Positions 1 to 13,093 of a stretch of DNA of 64,000 bases are shown piece by piece. How positions within the stretch are numbered: position 1 is the stretch's first letter; every line of letters begins with the position of its first letter. The DNA is from Terfezia claveryi (taxonomy: Eukaryota > Ascomycota > Pezizomycetes > Pezizales > Pezizaceae). The position numbers were made by a program, and so were the translations under genes. Location of the stretch: contig WHUX01000061.1 of the NCBI GenBank assembly GCA_015179025.1, positions 186,001 through 250,000 of the forward strand, written 5' to 3'. The notes under the pieces are model-generated. The model worked only from the letters and a program-made list of their open reading frames with translations. It was not told where the DNA came from and searched no databases.

Positions 1-1618
1 TGACTCGAAGCCCGCCGTCCATGTCCATGGTAAGACAACACCACAGTTGGTGGTCCGTGTGGTTGCTGCTTCTGAGCAGGGGGGTTTAGCTGTCTTGGTG
101 CTTGTAGACACTTGATTGGATCACTCTAACGTCGAATGATCGACACCAGTTAGCGAACGACAAGCTCTGATGACGAGAGTGACTGATTGATGCCAAATTA
201 CCCGAATCATTCGCCGACCAGTCACGAATCCCACGAATCCCACGAATCCCAAAGCAAACTAATAGTCAACTGACAGAGAGGAGCCTGGAAACACTTGGGA
301 ACCAATCTCCAAGCACCGCTTTTTCATTCTGTGCAGTGGCATTGGCTACTCTGGTGTTATGTAAGTACTGGAACCCTCGCAAGTCCGATTGTAACATAAC
401 ACTTTTTATTGCGATAAGCCAGCGAATGTTATAGCTAATTGCAACTGATTACTGTGTTATCCCGTGGGCACGAGACTAATCCCGTGTGTAGGCGAGTATG
501 ATGTGTGACTGGCTTCCAACAGTCGGGGAATTGACCCTGTCAACACCCTTTCGCAGGCACCTTCCTTCTCACCGTTTTCTAGGTACCATCTAGGTACTCC
601 TGCACAAAGTAGAGAGCCCAGAACTGAGCCATTAAAACAAACCCCCCGCCCCCCCGGTAGCCCAAATCTGAATCCCAAACGTGCATACTCTAGACAAGAC
701 AAGGCGTTGCTGTATTCCCTTGAGTTTTGTGATGCTCTCGGCTCATAGGGCATCTCATATAACAGGAAAGTGGGTATATCATATTCATGTCCATCGATCT
801 TGATACATACAACCTTGTTTTGTTACCCATGCTTGTAGCTGCATATCGCTTCAGATATGATCGACGATCGCGCGGAACATGCTGCATTCATATGACTTGT
901 ATACGCCGGTACCTTACGTAACGACTGAAGCCACCTCTCCGCACAACCAACATATTACCGTTTCCCAGAGACATCTCTTCCACCAAAGACCAAGTGGGCT
1001 TTTATGCGGCCTTTCACAGAGAACCCGGAAATCAACTGGGTATCTTTTTCAAAGGAGGCTAGGGTATGTTTGGAAACCCGCCGGTTTCTGGGCCACACAC
1101 GGTGTTCCCAATACAAACAGCGGGTATTACTAGCTGGACCAGATTGTGGGAAACCGAAGGTGATGGCCTTCTCTTGTAAGATACCGTATGGACTCTGACT
1201 GGTCTGGTGATAATTAAATAATCCCTCAACAACTGATCACAGAGTCTTAGGGGGGTGTTGGATGGCAACTGACGTTTTCTGCGCCTCCAACTAGGGGCGG
1301 CTTCCAGCGTCACCCAGGATATCCGGCGGAGGGGGACGAGATATAAGGTCGAAGGCATTAATTTTAGCTTGCTCAGGATCGTCGTCGTTCGGAATCCATC
1401 AAAAAGGGCCAGGGTTCCATCCGCGCTGGGACTCAATCAAGCTTTTCTGTCAGGAACCGGAGAAACTAGCCGGCTACGGAGAAACCATTCTTCCCTAACC
1501 CTGCGCGATCTTCACGTGACACAGCGACAGTAGCAAACAATTATTGCAGTAATCTCCCACCAAAATCAATCCGCAATCCACGCATCATTCAGTACAGAAT
1601 CGGCACGTGTCCCAAATA
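1..1618. other. 5' intergenic region, no supported gene
   Basis: No frame here resembles a known protein, and the open frames are short and overlap one another. The stretch holds a 9-bp tandem repeat at 223-249 and a CACGTG E-box near 1514, about 100 bp upstream of the acetyltransferase start, which could belong to that promoter. I see no tRNA-like cloverleaf or transposon end. Confidence 0.6.
223..249. repeat. Three tandem copies of CACGAATCC
   Basis: Three exact head-to-tail copies of a 9-bp unit lie in otherwise unremarkable intergenic DNA. The function is unknown and this is probably a minisatellite-like slip product. Confidence 0.8.
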
Positions 1619-2496
1619 ATGAAGCTGAACGAGGACACTGGTAGGTCATTGCTCATCATCTCGTTTTACTTTTATCAATTTGATTGCTACCAAAGGCTAA
1701 CAATTGCTTCTTCCAATCGGCAGCCCTCTTGTCGCCAAAGATCTTGCTGGTGCCCTATGACCCGCACCATGTACCAACATACCACCAATGGATGGAGGAC
1801 ACGGAACTTCGTGATGCCACTGCCTCTGAGGGTCTTTCAATAGAAGAAGAATACAATATGCAGCGCGGCTGGCGCCTTGATCCGGATAAGCTCACTTTTA
1901 TATCCGTGATCCCCCCTGCCATTGAGAGCGAGGCGGATAAGGCTTCCATAATAGCGGGTAGCGATGACGCAGCAAGCAGGATGATTGGAGATGTCAATTT
2001 GTTCTTCCAGGAGGATGATGATGACGAGGACGATGAATCCGATGAAGGCATGGAGGATGGAGACGACAATTCAGCCCTGTCCACGGATTTAGAAGGACCC
2101 AGAAAGATAGCAGGAGAGGTGGAAGTTATGATAGCGCGCTCTGACTACAGGGGAAGAGGCCTCGGGAAGGCAACACTCCTCCTGTTCCTTGCGTACGTGT
2201 TGAGAAATAGAGAGGAGGTAGTCGCCGGGCTATGTAAAGATGGGGAGACTGCTACGCTTTCCACTTTGAAAGTCAAGATAAATCGGAACAACCATCAGAG
2301 CATTGGGCTTTTTGAGAATGTTGGTTTCAGAAAAAAGACGCCTGGTACAACGAACTATTTTGGGGAATATGAAATGTGTGTGGAGATGCCACTGGAGCAG
2401 TTCCAGGTCCACATTGACGGTTTGCTCGAGGAATATGGAATGGGGAATTGGAGAGAATTGCAGTACGAACGCTGTTCAAATGGTACTGAGGAATGA
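1619..2496 (+). CDS. NAT9-like GNAT N-acetyltransferase
   Basis: Two exons, 1619-1640 and 1724-2496, give a 264-residue protein. The 83-nt intron has a GTAGGT donor, a GCTAAC branch site and a CAG acceptor. The N-terminus (MKLNED, then PYDPHHVPTYHQWM) and the acetyl-CoA loop RGRGLGKATLL, followed by the block NRNNHQSIGLFENVGF, match the N-acetyltransferase 9 family of GNAT enzymes. The family transfers acetyl groups from acetyl-CoA to protein N-termini, with a reported role on microtubules in animals. An acidic insert of about 20 Asp/Glu/Ser residues (genomic about 2010-2070) interrupts the domain ahead of the acetyl-CoA loop; such an insert is plausible for a fungal member but its role is unknown. 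The gene converges with the M16 protease across 285 bp. Confidence 0.87.
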
Positions 2497-2781
2497 TTTA
2501 ACAACGGCAACTCTTCTTTCCGTGACTACCGCAATAGTGGACTGGCTCTGGCATTGTTCTTACTGTTTAGACTGCTGAGATACCAATACCTTCTAAGTTA
2601 TTTTAATCTTGAACTTTCATAATATTTTTATTATATATCTTTTCTCTCTTTCTTTTGTTTAGTAACTTATTTTATAAGGTAACCCCGGTTTCGAGACAAG
2701 GCACGTGAATATGCATTTCAGCTCTGCTGGTAATTAGAGCTACGAAACAAGTCTATCTATCTCCATCTAATCTATGTTTAT

Positions 2782-5700
2782 CTATTCCTCCTCACTCTCC
2801 GTTTCCTCTTCCTCGCTTCCAGTTTCATTCTCTTCATCGTCGTCTTCTTCATCCTCTTCCTTCGTGTCAATCACGCCCTCAACTTCTAATCCATAATTAT
2901 CCTGAAACTTTTCCAATTCGCTCACTTCCACGGTGAAACCTGCCTCCTTGAATCCAGCCTTGATATTCTCCACCTTTGCATCTGCAGCTACGCAAATCGT
3001 GACGCACCTATCTTTTTCAAAACAACCCATTACCACATCCTTCAATACTCTCTTCAGATCCTCCTCTGTAACTGCCTGTACCTTTTGCAGAAGGATTGCG
3101 TTCCACTCCTTTCCAACTCCACGGATAACTTGGTTGATGAAACTCTGGATTCCAGCTGTGGCCATGTCTGCCTCACTGTCTGCAAATCGAACGACAATTG
3201 AAGACAGTGCACCCTCGAGTAGATGCTTGTCAAAGGGGGTCGTGCCATCAATATATCCTTGGATGGTTTCTTTAGCTGCGGCAAAAGCTTTGTAAGCGTC
3301 TGGTGCGCGGTAGGTACTGAAGGTAAGGAAACCGGCATCGGTGTTGCGACTGAACGAGGAGCCATATGCCAGTCCTCTCCCACGAACACCACTGGATGTT
3401 GATAAGCTGGGGCGCAACAAATCTTGTAGAAAGTACTTACATCCATAAAGGACCTTCGATGGTTTGGAGGTATGCAAGCGCTAACATTAAGGCTGGGAGG
3501 CCTGGGTCTAGCAAACTAGTTGGCCCTTTCGCGATCTATGCAATTATGTTAGCGGAACCTTGTAGGTTTTTACGTAGAAACCCTACATGAATGGAGTACG
3601 AAGAGTCTATGCTTTGTAATGGCACAATCTCGCAGATGTTTCCTGGGTTCTGCCCCGCTGGGGTAAGCCTCTCACTCTTACTGTCCAACTTTGCCAGTTT
3701 CTCCACCTGTAGTGTTCAGTTAGTAATGGACATCATTGTAGCGAGTTAGCTGTTTGACAGGTGAATTTCTTACAGTCGTCGTCCTTCCTTCCACAAACCC
3801 TGTCCAAGATGCAACTGGATTCTCTAGTTTAGCGACATCTGCAATCACAAAAATCCTCATGTTCTCCACTTTGCATAGAGAGGCCCTCAATGTTTCCATT
3901 TGATTGATCACTTTCTCTGGTTCAGTATTCAGCAACTTGGAGATTCTCCTGAGAAAAGATGCCTTGGTGAGAGTATCCATTGCCCTTCCAATGGATTCCC
4001 TAGCTTCAGTAATTTGTGTGCCTACTGAGTATGCCATATCATCACCTCTCCTCTTCTCTTCTGGAATATCTTGCAGCAACTTCGAGACTGAGACTGCTAA
4101 TCGCTGAAACCCAAGTTCAGTTAACACTCGTCACGTGACAACACAGAACAGAGGAACGTACCTTCTCATCAAAGATGCTGTCCCAAAACAAGGTCTTTAG
4201 CCACTGGATAGTGAGTGCGTAATGCTCTGGCTCAATTTGGAATTTTAGATGTATGGCCTCTCCAACACCAAGCTTGTCGCCTATGTTCATCGTATATCTA
4301 ACAGTGAACTTCTCCAAGTCGGCGACCACTGTCTCATACTCCATTCTTTTGCTATCCTTCATGACGGGAGTGTCAAAAAAGTTGTAATCATAGACAGATA
4401 AAAGGGGCCTTAACTCTACAGGTATAGAGCTTGTTGACAATAGCACATGGACATGGACAAAACTAGTTGGGACATGCTCAAAATGTATGTATAGCGGAAT
4501 ATTCGAGGTTACTGGATTGCTGTCGAGTAATTTTTGAACTTCATTGTCACTAATTCAATCGTTAACTCACAATAGTCGAATAGAAAAGAACTATCGGACT
4601 TACAGGATACCGTCTTGTTTGGCTAAACCAGCCCTAGCAGTCTAGGTTACATCAGATGAGATCTTGAGGGAATATCAGTCGGTAGGGCCGCTGATACATA
4701 CAACAGTCGGAATGAAGTGAATAGACTCAGCACCGGGAATTGCAAATTGATCAATGACCTCCTTGGGGATTGGCTTGTCGTTTTCGGCTTTTGCAGCCTC
4801 AAGTTTCTCAGCCAGTTCTTTCAAGCCAGCTTCACCAAGCTGTTGTTTTCTAGCTTCAACCCTCGCTATCTGTAAGCACATTAGCTTCGATGATGCCACT
4901 ACTGAGACTACCACGGACATACTTCTTCCTCCTTGAGTTTCTTAGCTAGTTTTGCTGCAGGCTTACCTAGGATGGAGATATGATGAGCTTCAGATAACCA
5001 TTTTTTTATGAAATCCCTCCATTCAACATCGCCCCATCTATCTAACTCATCATATGATTTCAGGTTTTGCATATCTTTCAAAGTACTACCATCCGTTTTC
5101 CCAAACAGAAAGTCCGTTATGACCTGCCTGCTAAGATGGTCACCACTTAAATCTGCATAGAACTTCACCTTCCGCTTTTGTCTTTTTAGACAGTCTCTTA
5201 AGTAATCCATGTTCAACGGTTCACTTGCTGTCTTCTTGAGAACCTCAATAACTTCTTTCTCCACCTCTACAAGTTTCTTCGTGGGAACGCTAGAAAATGC
5301 TAGCCAAAGCACAGTATCAGGGCGCTCCTCCATATAGAAGCTCACTTGAGAAGCCATTGGTTCCTTGATTTCCACAAAGTGGTTTTCCAAAACTGATACA
5401 GAGGAACCAGCCAGGTATGTTGAGATTACATTCAAAGCCGCCACTGCGTAATGTATTAGTATAGATTTTGATAAGATAGCTTAATAGACGTACTTGCTAC
5501 AGGGTCCGCGCAATGTGGGCCTAGCCAGGCAATAGAAATTTCCCCCATGGACTCATCCTTTTCTGGAAATTCCACTATATTGACGGACGTCTTTGTAAGA
5601 CGCGGGACGGCTGGTGAATCAATCCAAGGTCGTTTGGTTCGAACGGAAGGGAAGTGACCTAATATGCCCTCCTCAAACTCGTTCAAGATACGAAGTAGAT

Positions 5701-6435
5701 CCTCATGATCTGCTTCCCCAACAACTACCACGCATAGGTTATTTGGCTGATACATATCTTTATGAAAATCTCTTATCCTCTGGGTTGTCAGAACCCTCAA
5801 TGCCTCAGTCATGCCCCCAGTTTCGTACCTAAATCCACACTCCTTGGGATAAAGGAGTCTAGAGGCCCTCAAGTTCATTAAGGAATCGGAGTTGTTCTCC
5901 ACTCCTTGCATTTCCGAGTATACAACCCCTGCATCATGCCCTGTTCCGTCAATATGATGGACCTCCGTATAACACGCTGAATCAGTGAGTGTTGGCAGAA
6001 GAATATGCTCTAGATAAACAGGGAGTATCTGAGCAAACCCTGCCCATCCTGCACTCTCAAGTTGATATGCCGTATGGTCCGTAGCCGTCCAAGCATTCGT
6101 ATGAGAATAAGCACGATTAGCAAGTTTGTCGAGAAGGCCCTTGTAGCGAAAGTTCTTTGACCCCATAAACACTAAATGCTCGAGGGTATGTGGTGCTCCA
6201 GAATCGTCGAGGATCTCGGTAGCGAGTGTAAAGTAACCATACAGCTTGGGGCCCTTTCGATCCACAACAATGGCAGAGAGTCCAGTTCGCGAAGACTCAT
6301 ACCTGTTCATTAGAGGTATTTAGCACTATAATAGTGGTAGCAGATATTCCATGATACACACTTGGTGACATTGGTTGGACTGTAGTCTGTGTCGAACTGC
6401 ACAACTTTCTTGAAGTGTCCTTTTGCCTCAGCCAT
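2782..6435 (-). CDS. Peptidase M16 (insulinase-like) zinc metalloprotease
   Basis: Ten exons give a 1050-residue protein: 6362-6435, 5494-6302, 4923-5443, 4702-4869, 4604-4641, 4162-4549, 3774-4103, 3587-3706, 3441-3535 and 2782-3391. The summed length is 3153 nt, an exact multiple of three. The inverted zinc motif HxxEH is present as HTLEH at residues 63-67, with a candidate third ligand Glu near 155 in YSEMQG. The family resembles the presequence-protease branch and the yeast protein YOL098C, large monomeric peptidases with four M16 half-domains. The last 35 or so residues are an Asp/Glu-rich acidic tail. The first intron uses a GTGTGT donor, and exon 5 is only 38 nt. The frame is open upstream of the chosen ATG to about 6615, so a longer N-terminus, perhaps a targeting sequence, cannot be excluded. 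The substrate is unknown. Confidence 0.92.
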
Positions 6436-6908
6436 GGTGAATAGCCTAAGCCTATATTTCTCGAAGTTGAATAGCTTAGGGCCGTCCAGTACTTTGTATC
6501 GAGTCCAAAGCAGCCTGCGGCTCTGAAGTGCCACGCTGATCAGTGTACTGCGGGGTCGGTGCGGGGCTCCGGGAATTCTACAGGCGAGAGGTCCCAAATA
6601 TAATCGCCGGTTCAAGCACTTCAGGTTCGAAGGATTTTTGTGGTTGTAACGTTAGGGTACTTAAGTAGTACACTAAAGGTTAGTCCGACTAACAGTTATA
6701 GCTTGATTTATGTTTAATATTCTTGCTACTCTTAACTAATGCTTGGTGTAGCCCTACAGGAAATATTAAGGCTGACCCACTGAATTTATCATGTAATCTT
6801 GTAACAATAACTCCCGAACGCCACAATCTGTATATATGACATTTCCTCTCCAATTCCTCAATCCCATCCCAGAACCGAGCAACCTTCTCACTCGCAGCTA
6901 CCGGGATC
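6436..6908. other. Intergenic spacer between M16 protease and NXT1-like gene
   Basis: This is the upstream region of the protease and the downstream region of the NTF2-like gene, both on the minus strand. An open frame continues upstream from the protease start to about 6615 but lacks family similarity. Nothing else is supported. Confidence 0.5.
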
Positions 6909-7443
6909 CTACACCACCAATCTAAAACCCTGAGTTGCAATCAAAAAGCGGGTAGGCTCTTTTGCGTCCGGCTTCATAACGAAAGTGTCGCTAAACCCTC
7001 TCATTGGCGCCGACTCGGGCCCAATCCGTACCTGCCCTGACACGGCCAAGAGGAAAGAACACGATCCCCTTCCATCTGGCTGTATTGGTTGGGCATCGTA
7101 GGACTGAACATCGAACTTGGTGGGTGGCATTTTTGTATAGAATGCCGAAACGTCTTGCCCACTAGAGACAGGGTTGCCGTTCCAGACCACGCCGGCATCA
7201 GGGCCGTAGAAGGAGGATATTCTTGTTCGTTCGTTATCCAGTGCTGAGTAAAACTCGCTAGTGAATGTCTTAGCGGCTGTTGGAATATCGTCAGAATCGT
7301 AGAAGTATCATAAAGAAGTCTACTGAATTTGCGTCAAGAATACCTTCAGCAGAGAGCTTAATCAAGGCATTTTGATCAGTTGCCTGTGCCTGTGTGAGTA
7401 TATTTCCCTCCCGAGCTGTACTAAGTGACTAATGACCCACCAT
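6909..7443 (-). CDS. NTF2-like mRNA export cofactor (NXT1/p15 family)
   Basis: Three exons, 7441-7443 (only the ATG), 7344-7389 and 6909-7276, give 138 residues, the usual size for p15/NXT proteins. The intron after the start codon has donor GTGGGT; the second has donor GTATTC. The protein shows the NTF2-fold pattern: an N-terminal amphipathic helix ending in TFTSEFYSALDNERTRISSFY, then VVWNGNPVSSGQD, a glycine/serine hairpin and a C-terminal strand FLIATQGFRLVV. In the family this small subunit heterodimerises with the Mex67/NXF export receptor to carry mRNA through nuclear pores. Similarity is to the general NTF2/NXT group, so the precise orthologue is inferred. It shares a 219-bp divergent promoter with the mitochondrial methionyl-tRNA synthetase. 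An exon holding only the start codon is unusual. Confidence 0.75.
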
Positions 7444-7662
7444 TTTCGTATGTATAAGTAGATTGGAATTTCCGAGGAGAAATTTGCGGATAGAAGGAGT
7501 GAGAGCAACAGCGGATGTACTGGCTCTTGTTATATAATAGTTGGTTCGTTAATGTAAGGAACTCGTCATAAAGTGCGCCTCCAATTGATGCTAGCAGGGG
7601 TTTGCCACATGCGTTAAACTTCCGACGAGAGATCTTTTGATCGAGATCTAATTAATCCTTAT

Positions 7663-9862
7663 ATGGACATGAACCGTTCGCCAATAATATCAACAGCAAT
7701 GATATTTCCCATCATGGCCTGTCGGCGGCTACAATCCACTCGAATGCTTCCTGCCTATCGCTCCCCGTTACTCAGTTGTGCTCCAATATCCAGACGATCA
7801 ATTTTGCCCAAAGCTTCATTCATACTGCGGCGGTGGTCATCAAAAATATGGACAATTCCATCCCCAGAGAAGCCATACTATATCACAACCCCAATCTTCT
7901 ACGTGAACGCAGGTCCTTCTCAATCGACACTTGGTTTTCTTCAAACTGCTTGAGCTAATTGGCCATTCATGCCTGCAGCTCCTCATGTTGGGCACCTCTA
8001 TACCCTTATCTTAACGGATGTCATTAAGCGATGGCAGCAACTGTTGGGAAAGAATGCTATCATGGCAACTGGAACAGATGAGCATGGGATGAAGGTATTC
8101 TCATATTGTCCATGCCTGATGTTTATAAAAGCCAGTAGTTGACGATTAAGTAGATTCAGCGAGCTGCCAATGCAGCCCAGCAAAACCCCAGAGATTTTTG
8201 CGATGCTGCTGCAGAGACGTTCAAGGCAGGTTTTCCTCATAAATTAGATAAGAGCGAGTAACTAATATATAGTTCTTCCAAACTACTAGAATCTAGCTCA
8301 TGAGGCAAACATTTCCAATGACCACTTCATCCGGACGACGGACCAAAGCCACCGTGAGGCAGTCCACTATGCTTGGGTATCTATATTAGCATTTATGATT
8401 CCATGCAAGCGTGGAGGCTGATATGGACTTGATAGCACATGCTTAGTGAACGCGACTACATATACACCTCCAAACACGAAGGGTGGTATTCCGTCAGTGA
8501 TGAGACTTTCTACCCAGAATCCGCCATTGAGCCCAGAATTGACCCCGCAACCGGCCGTAAAAACATGGTACATACCCACCCTCACAAATTGTATATCCTC
8601 TCTGACATTTGCCCAAGTACTCCATGGAGACAGGCAAAATCGTCGAATTCACATCTGAACTCAACTATCATTTCCGGCTTTCTGCATTCCGAGACCGTCT
8701 CATTTCCCTCTACAAGGACGAGAATCCGAACTTTGTACTCCCCCAGATGAGGCATGCGTACATTCTTCAGCAGCTTGTTTCCCAGCCTCTGGCGGATCTC
8801 TCCATTTCACGCCCAAGCGAGCGTCTTACTTGGGGAATACCTGTTCCACACGACAAGAGCCAAACGATTTATGTTTGGCTCGATGCCCTCATAAATTACC
8901 TCACCGTTGCCGGGTACCCTTTCATTCCTGGCCTTGAGTCTGCTGGAGGATGGCCCGCTGATGTCCATGTTATTGGCAAGGATATTCTTCGGTTCCATTG
9001 CATATACTGGCCCGCATTTCTCATGGCACTCGATCTTCCGTTACCGAAAAACATTCTCACGCATGCTCACTGGACAATGAACAAACGCAAGATGTCGAAA
9101 AGTGATGGCAACGTGGTTAGTCCAACTCTTGCCCTATCGAGATTCGGCGTAGATACTATGAGACTATATCTGATCCATGATGGTGGGTTGATGGATGATG
9201 GTGATTACTCGAATGAACAAGTGATCGAAAGGTATTCAAAGCTACTGCAAGGGCAGCTCGGGAACTTGTTAAGCAGGGTCTCTAGCAAGAACTTTGATGT
9301 TGGGGATGCAGTGTTAGGCGGGGCTGGTAGACCATGGGCACAAGCTGCAGATGGAAATCACTTCACAATTCCAGGAAATACAGGATTGGGCCAACCAGAG
9401 TGGAACTTGACGGAAGACGACCAACTCCAGATAGCTGCTCTCTTCAGCCTTCCGTTACAAGCCATCGAGATGATAGAAGATCGATATGATGTCCCGGGTG
9501 CACTCAAGGAGATCATGAAGATCATCCTCCAAACGAATAAGTACATAAGCGAGGCTGAGCCATGGAAAATGGCCAAGGCTCTGAACGAGCTGCCAGTCGA
9601 GCTAGGAGGGTCAGAAATACAGAAGCTAGAACAGGAGTTGAGGAAGGTAATTTATTTGTGTGCGGAGGGGCTGAGGGTGGCCGGAATTTTGCTGCAGCCG
9701 TTCATGCCGGAAAAGGCGCCGGAGTTATTGAATAGGTTACTAGTGAGAGGGGATAAGAGGGGGGTTGAGTGGGCGCTGAAAGTGGGTGGGGATATGGAGT
9801 ATGGGCAGGGCATGACGAAGAGCAAGTCTGTGTTGTTCCCACCGTTGGAGGTTTATGAGTAG
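7663..9862 (+). CDS. MSM1: Mitochondrial methionyl-tRNA synthetase
   Basis: Six exons, 7663-7912, 7979-8094, 8154-8225, 8290-8376, 8436-8567 and 8618-9862, give 633 residues. The class I signatures are clear: a HIGH-type motif HVGH at residues 86-89 and KMSKS at 377-381. The enzyme charges tRNA-Met with methionine. The first 60-70 residues are rich in Arg and Ser with few acids, which fits a mitochondrial presequence; a second in-frame ATG at 7714 is an alternative start. Zinc-knuckle cysteines typical of cytosolic enzymes are absent, as in mitochondrial/bacterial type-2 enzymes. Intron 3 works best with a GC donor (AAG then gcaggt at 8226) joining to AAT at 8290, restoring the conserved FK-x-LA-x2-ANIS block. 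A GT-AG alternative is possible but breaks that block. Confidence 0.93.
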
Positions 9863-12800
9863 GCGAGAAAAGCAGATTCAGTCATCCCTATCACACCTAG
9901 GTAGGAGTGAAAGGATCGGATATCCATATAGACAGCAATTATCCCTTGTTTTTGGCGCAAGGAAAGTTTATGGTGGTAACTTGAATAATTGATTGTCCCA
10001 AAAATAAGAACATAGAAACAGATTTGCATAGCATAACAGTATAACATATCCGTCAAAAAATAGTCCCGATTCCCCCATTGGTAGACTGGGAGATCAGGGT
10101 GGAGATGACGATTCAGAAAAAACTGCTCTTCCACGAAGACTAGTATGCCTCCCGACCATCTGGTTATAGTCCATAGGACTGGTGGGGAAGTAGGCAATTT
10201 GCTCGTGGGGGATTGTATGTTTCTGGGAAGCTATAAGGTATCTCAGCTAATGATAGCCTGGTTGGGCCATTGGGATGCATGACGATGCACTGATGCATAC
10301 CGGAGCTCGAACAAACCGTTTGGGTCACTTCAGTGACGAGACTGGGGCCACGGAGGGTTGGTGGAGATGAGTGTTTGCTTCAAGCAAAGGAGATATGTGG
10401 ATATTGAAGTGGCAATCATAGAGATTTGACGACTAAAGCGTCTAACGAAAAAATAGTAAAGTAGGTAGTTGATTGTATTGATGTGGTGTTATGTACATGA
10501 GGGAGGTTGGAAAAACAGGGGGGAAGAGGCAACGATGGGAGGAAAAGAACGATTGGAGGTAAGTTTTTGCGATTTTTGTACCTGTTTGTCGAGAGAGCGG
10601 GCTTGGCAGCAAGGGACTCGGGCTCAACTTTTTTCTCGCTAGTTGCCAAGGTTTCAGGGTAAATCATTAGGTTACCAAGATTGCGGTCTCATGTCACCAG
10701 CCGTAGTATAAACGAAGCTATAGTTAATATGGTGACTGGGGTCTCTCCTCGCCTGTAACGGAACATGAAATTCTTCTCGCCATGTGATTCCCATCTCTGA
10801 GATATTATCTAGAGTGCAAAATAAGTAGTAGTAATTCGCTAAATACCAAAGTACTCGTAGAGGTCGGATCATAGATCGACTATAAGTTTCTACCCGGAGA
10901 ACTGGTACTACATACTTACTGGTAGGTAGTACAGTCCCCCTTATACCAACCAGGCATAGGTCTGGAGGATTCTACGTACATATGCTCATCACATATGTAT
11001 GAAGGCAAGCAGTTAATCTCAGGCACCCAACAAGACTACCTAGGCACATGCAGCGCAGGCTAAGTAGGCACAACTATCATACACGTGTGACTGAAAAAAA
11101 ATAATTATTGCTATTCTTAAGCATATGTACAGCATATAACTGTTATCGAGAATTGCATGGAGATCCGGTGCAGGTGGCACATGAACACCGGAGACCGTTT
11201 GTTGCCAGCGAGTTTGTTGTACAAATATATGCAATAGTAATAAGTCTTATCTCCAGGCTGCAGAAAATCCACCAAGTATAAGTATAAGTACTGCTCAAGC
11301 TCCCTGTCTCTTCTATATCAAATCAATGCCAACCAGTTAATCAGAACACCCCTTCACACTCCTCCATCGCCTTCTACTCACAACAATGTAATTCAAGAAC
11401 CATATTAGCCTCATATTTTTCATCATCTCTCACAACACATATCCACTCCCCTCGGCCTCTTCCCTTCTCAGTTCAGATCGCCAACTTCCAAGTATGGGAA
11501 TCTATCGTCACAGTGATATACGGGCCGGATTCTCGCCCCAGACGTGAAGCATATTAACCGGAAACATCGGCATTTGAGAAGGCCCCTCGCACAACGCACC
11601 CGTGGGCATGACGAAAAAGGAGTTCTGAATGGGGGAGGGGGAGAAACTCGCTATAACAAATAAAAAAGACGGGAGGAGATCTGGAAGAGGGTTATCTGCT
11701 ACTGGTCATTTATTGCGCGGCTCTGTTGTCCCCCACCAGCTGCGGCGCAGGCTATAAATCAATAACACAATATACAGAATCTCCTGAGGCTTGAATCCTG
11801 AGGTATGGGTGGCTGTTTGGAATAATTGGGTGGGCAGTGTTGATGGTATGTGGAGGTGAGGGGATGCTCTGTTGATGATTGGCTGAGGCTGTCGAGACAG
11901 GGCCGAGGAGTTGAAATTAGAAGCGAGAATATATCGTGAGGTATGCCCATGGAAGGAGCTTTTCTTCGTAGTGCTCAGACTACGTAATCTTGTGTCCTCG
12001 TTAAGTATCTTCGTTCGCTAATTGCGATGTTGAGATTAAAACTCTTGTTACCCTGAATCGCTCGCTGGTGCCCCTACCGGTACCAAATGGTATTCAAGAC
12101 AACATGCACCTCTATGCACCTCAAGGTACATACATACCGGTACATCAAGTACTTAACTGTATAATCGGGGCCGGGGGGCCCCATGACAAGAACAGCAAAA
12201 ATCTGTGCGCGTGTTACTTACATCTTGCTTGTTCTCGTGCACCTTGCCTGACTTTAACCGATATTTTCAGCATCTAAACCAACACTGGTTTAGGTAGTTG
12301 TCCCATTGCGGGTTCGAACTGTATTTTCTAATGTTTTCGTAGAGATTGATCTCGTGCCAGGCGTCGGTTGGGGTCGCGTAAAAACCGTTGGTTTGTTGCC
12401 CCTGAGCGGTACTTATACTGCTCTGGGCGTAGTATCTACATGTACTGTATTAAGTAGCTCATAGCTCCTTGCCCCTCAAAACATCGCAGATGTCTCTCAT
12501 ATCTCCCGTGATCAACGTTGCGTTGCGTATGTAGGTACAGTAGGTACGGTACTCGTTGACTGTGGTACTGCAGCCGGCAGAGCATTGAAGCCAGGATACA
12601 TATGCCGTTGTGTCCACCGTATACCCATATACCCCATATCTGTAGAGCACAGCGAGAGGATCTCCTGGCCGATACAGTCGCGGCGTTCACTGTCACTGCG
12701 ACACCAATTTTTCCTCTGTTCTCCACTTCCGGAATCTTCGTCGCGTGAGGATCGCCGGCTAGTGAGACATCCTCCAGTCCTTCTTGAGTAAAAAAAAAAC

Positions 12801-13093
12801 ACAACGGAAAAACAAGACACAAGCTCGGGCCATAGGCACGACAGGCTTACTGCGCACCAATCAACCCAGCGATTAGGGCAGGAAAGGGGGGAACACCTTC
12901 AAAAGAAATCACCTGGGAGAAGTTGGATTTCGTCGTCATTCATTCATCCATCTTAATTTCTATTTGGCAGGCTACATAATACACGGCGGCAGAATTGAGT
13001 GCAATTCATCAATATTTCGCAATAATACTGAGACAGACAGATCCGATAAAAAGCAAAGACTGGAATCAAGACAGTATTTATTTAGAGATACCG
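9863..13093. other. 3.2-kb gene-poor interval
   Basis: I find no frame with recognisable protein similarity on either strand. The interval contains two copies of the TTACCCTGAA motif (10653-10662 on the minus strand, with an extended TTGCCAAGG half at 10643-10652, and 12048-12057). The last 600 bp before 13094 probably hold the promoter and leader of the ArfGAP gene. A minus-strand frame beginning at 10665 looks coding for about 27 residues and then degrades; it is not called. Confidence 0.55.

Noticed and set aside
10416..10665. Minus-strand frame starting at the ATG at 10665 that looks coding for its first 27 residues
   Set aside because: After a possible GTACAAA donor no continuing exon with protein character was found, and the rest of the frame is low-complexity.
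12295..12330. GGGTTCGAAC resembling a tRNA T-loop
   Set aside because: No A-box, no acceptor stem and no pairing for a cloverleaf around it.
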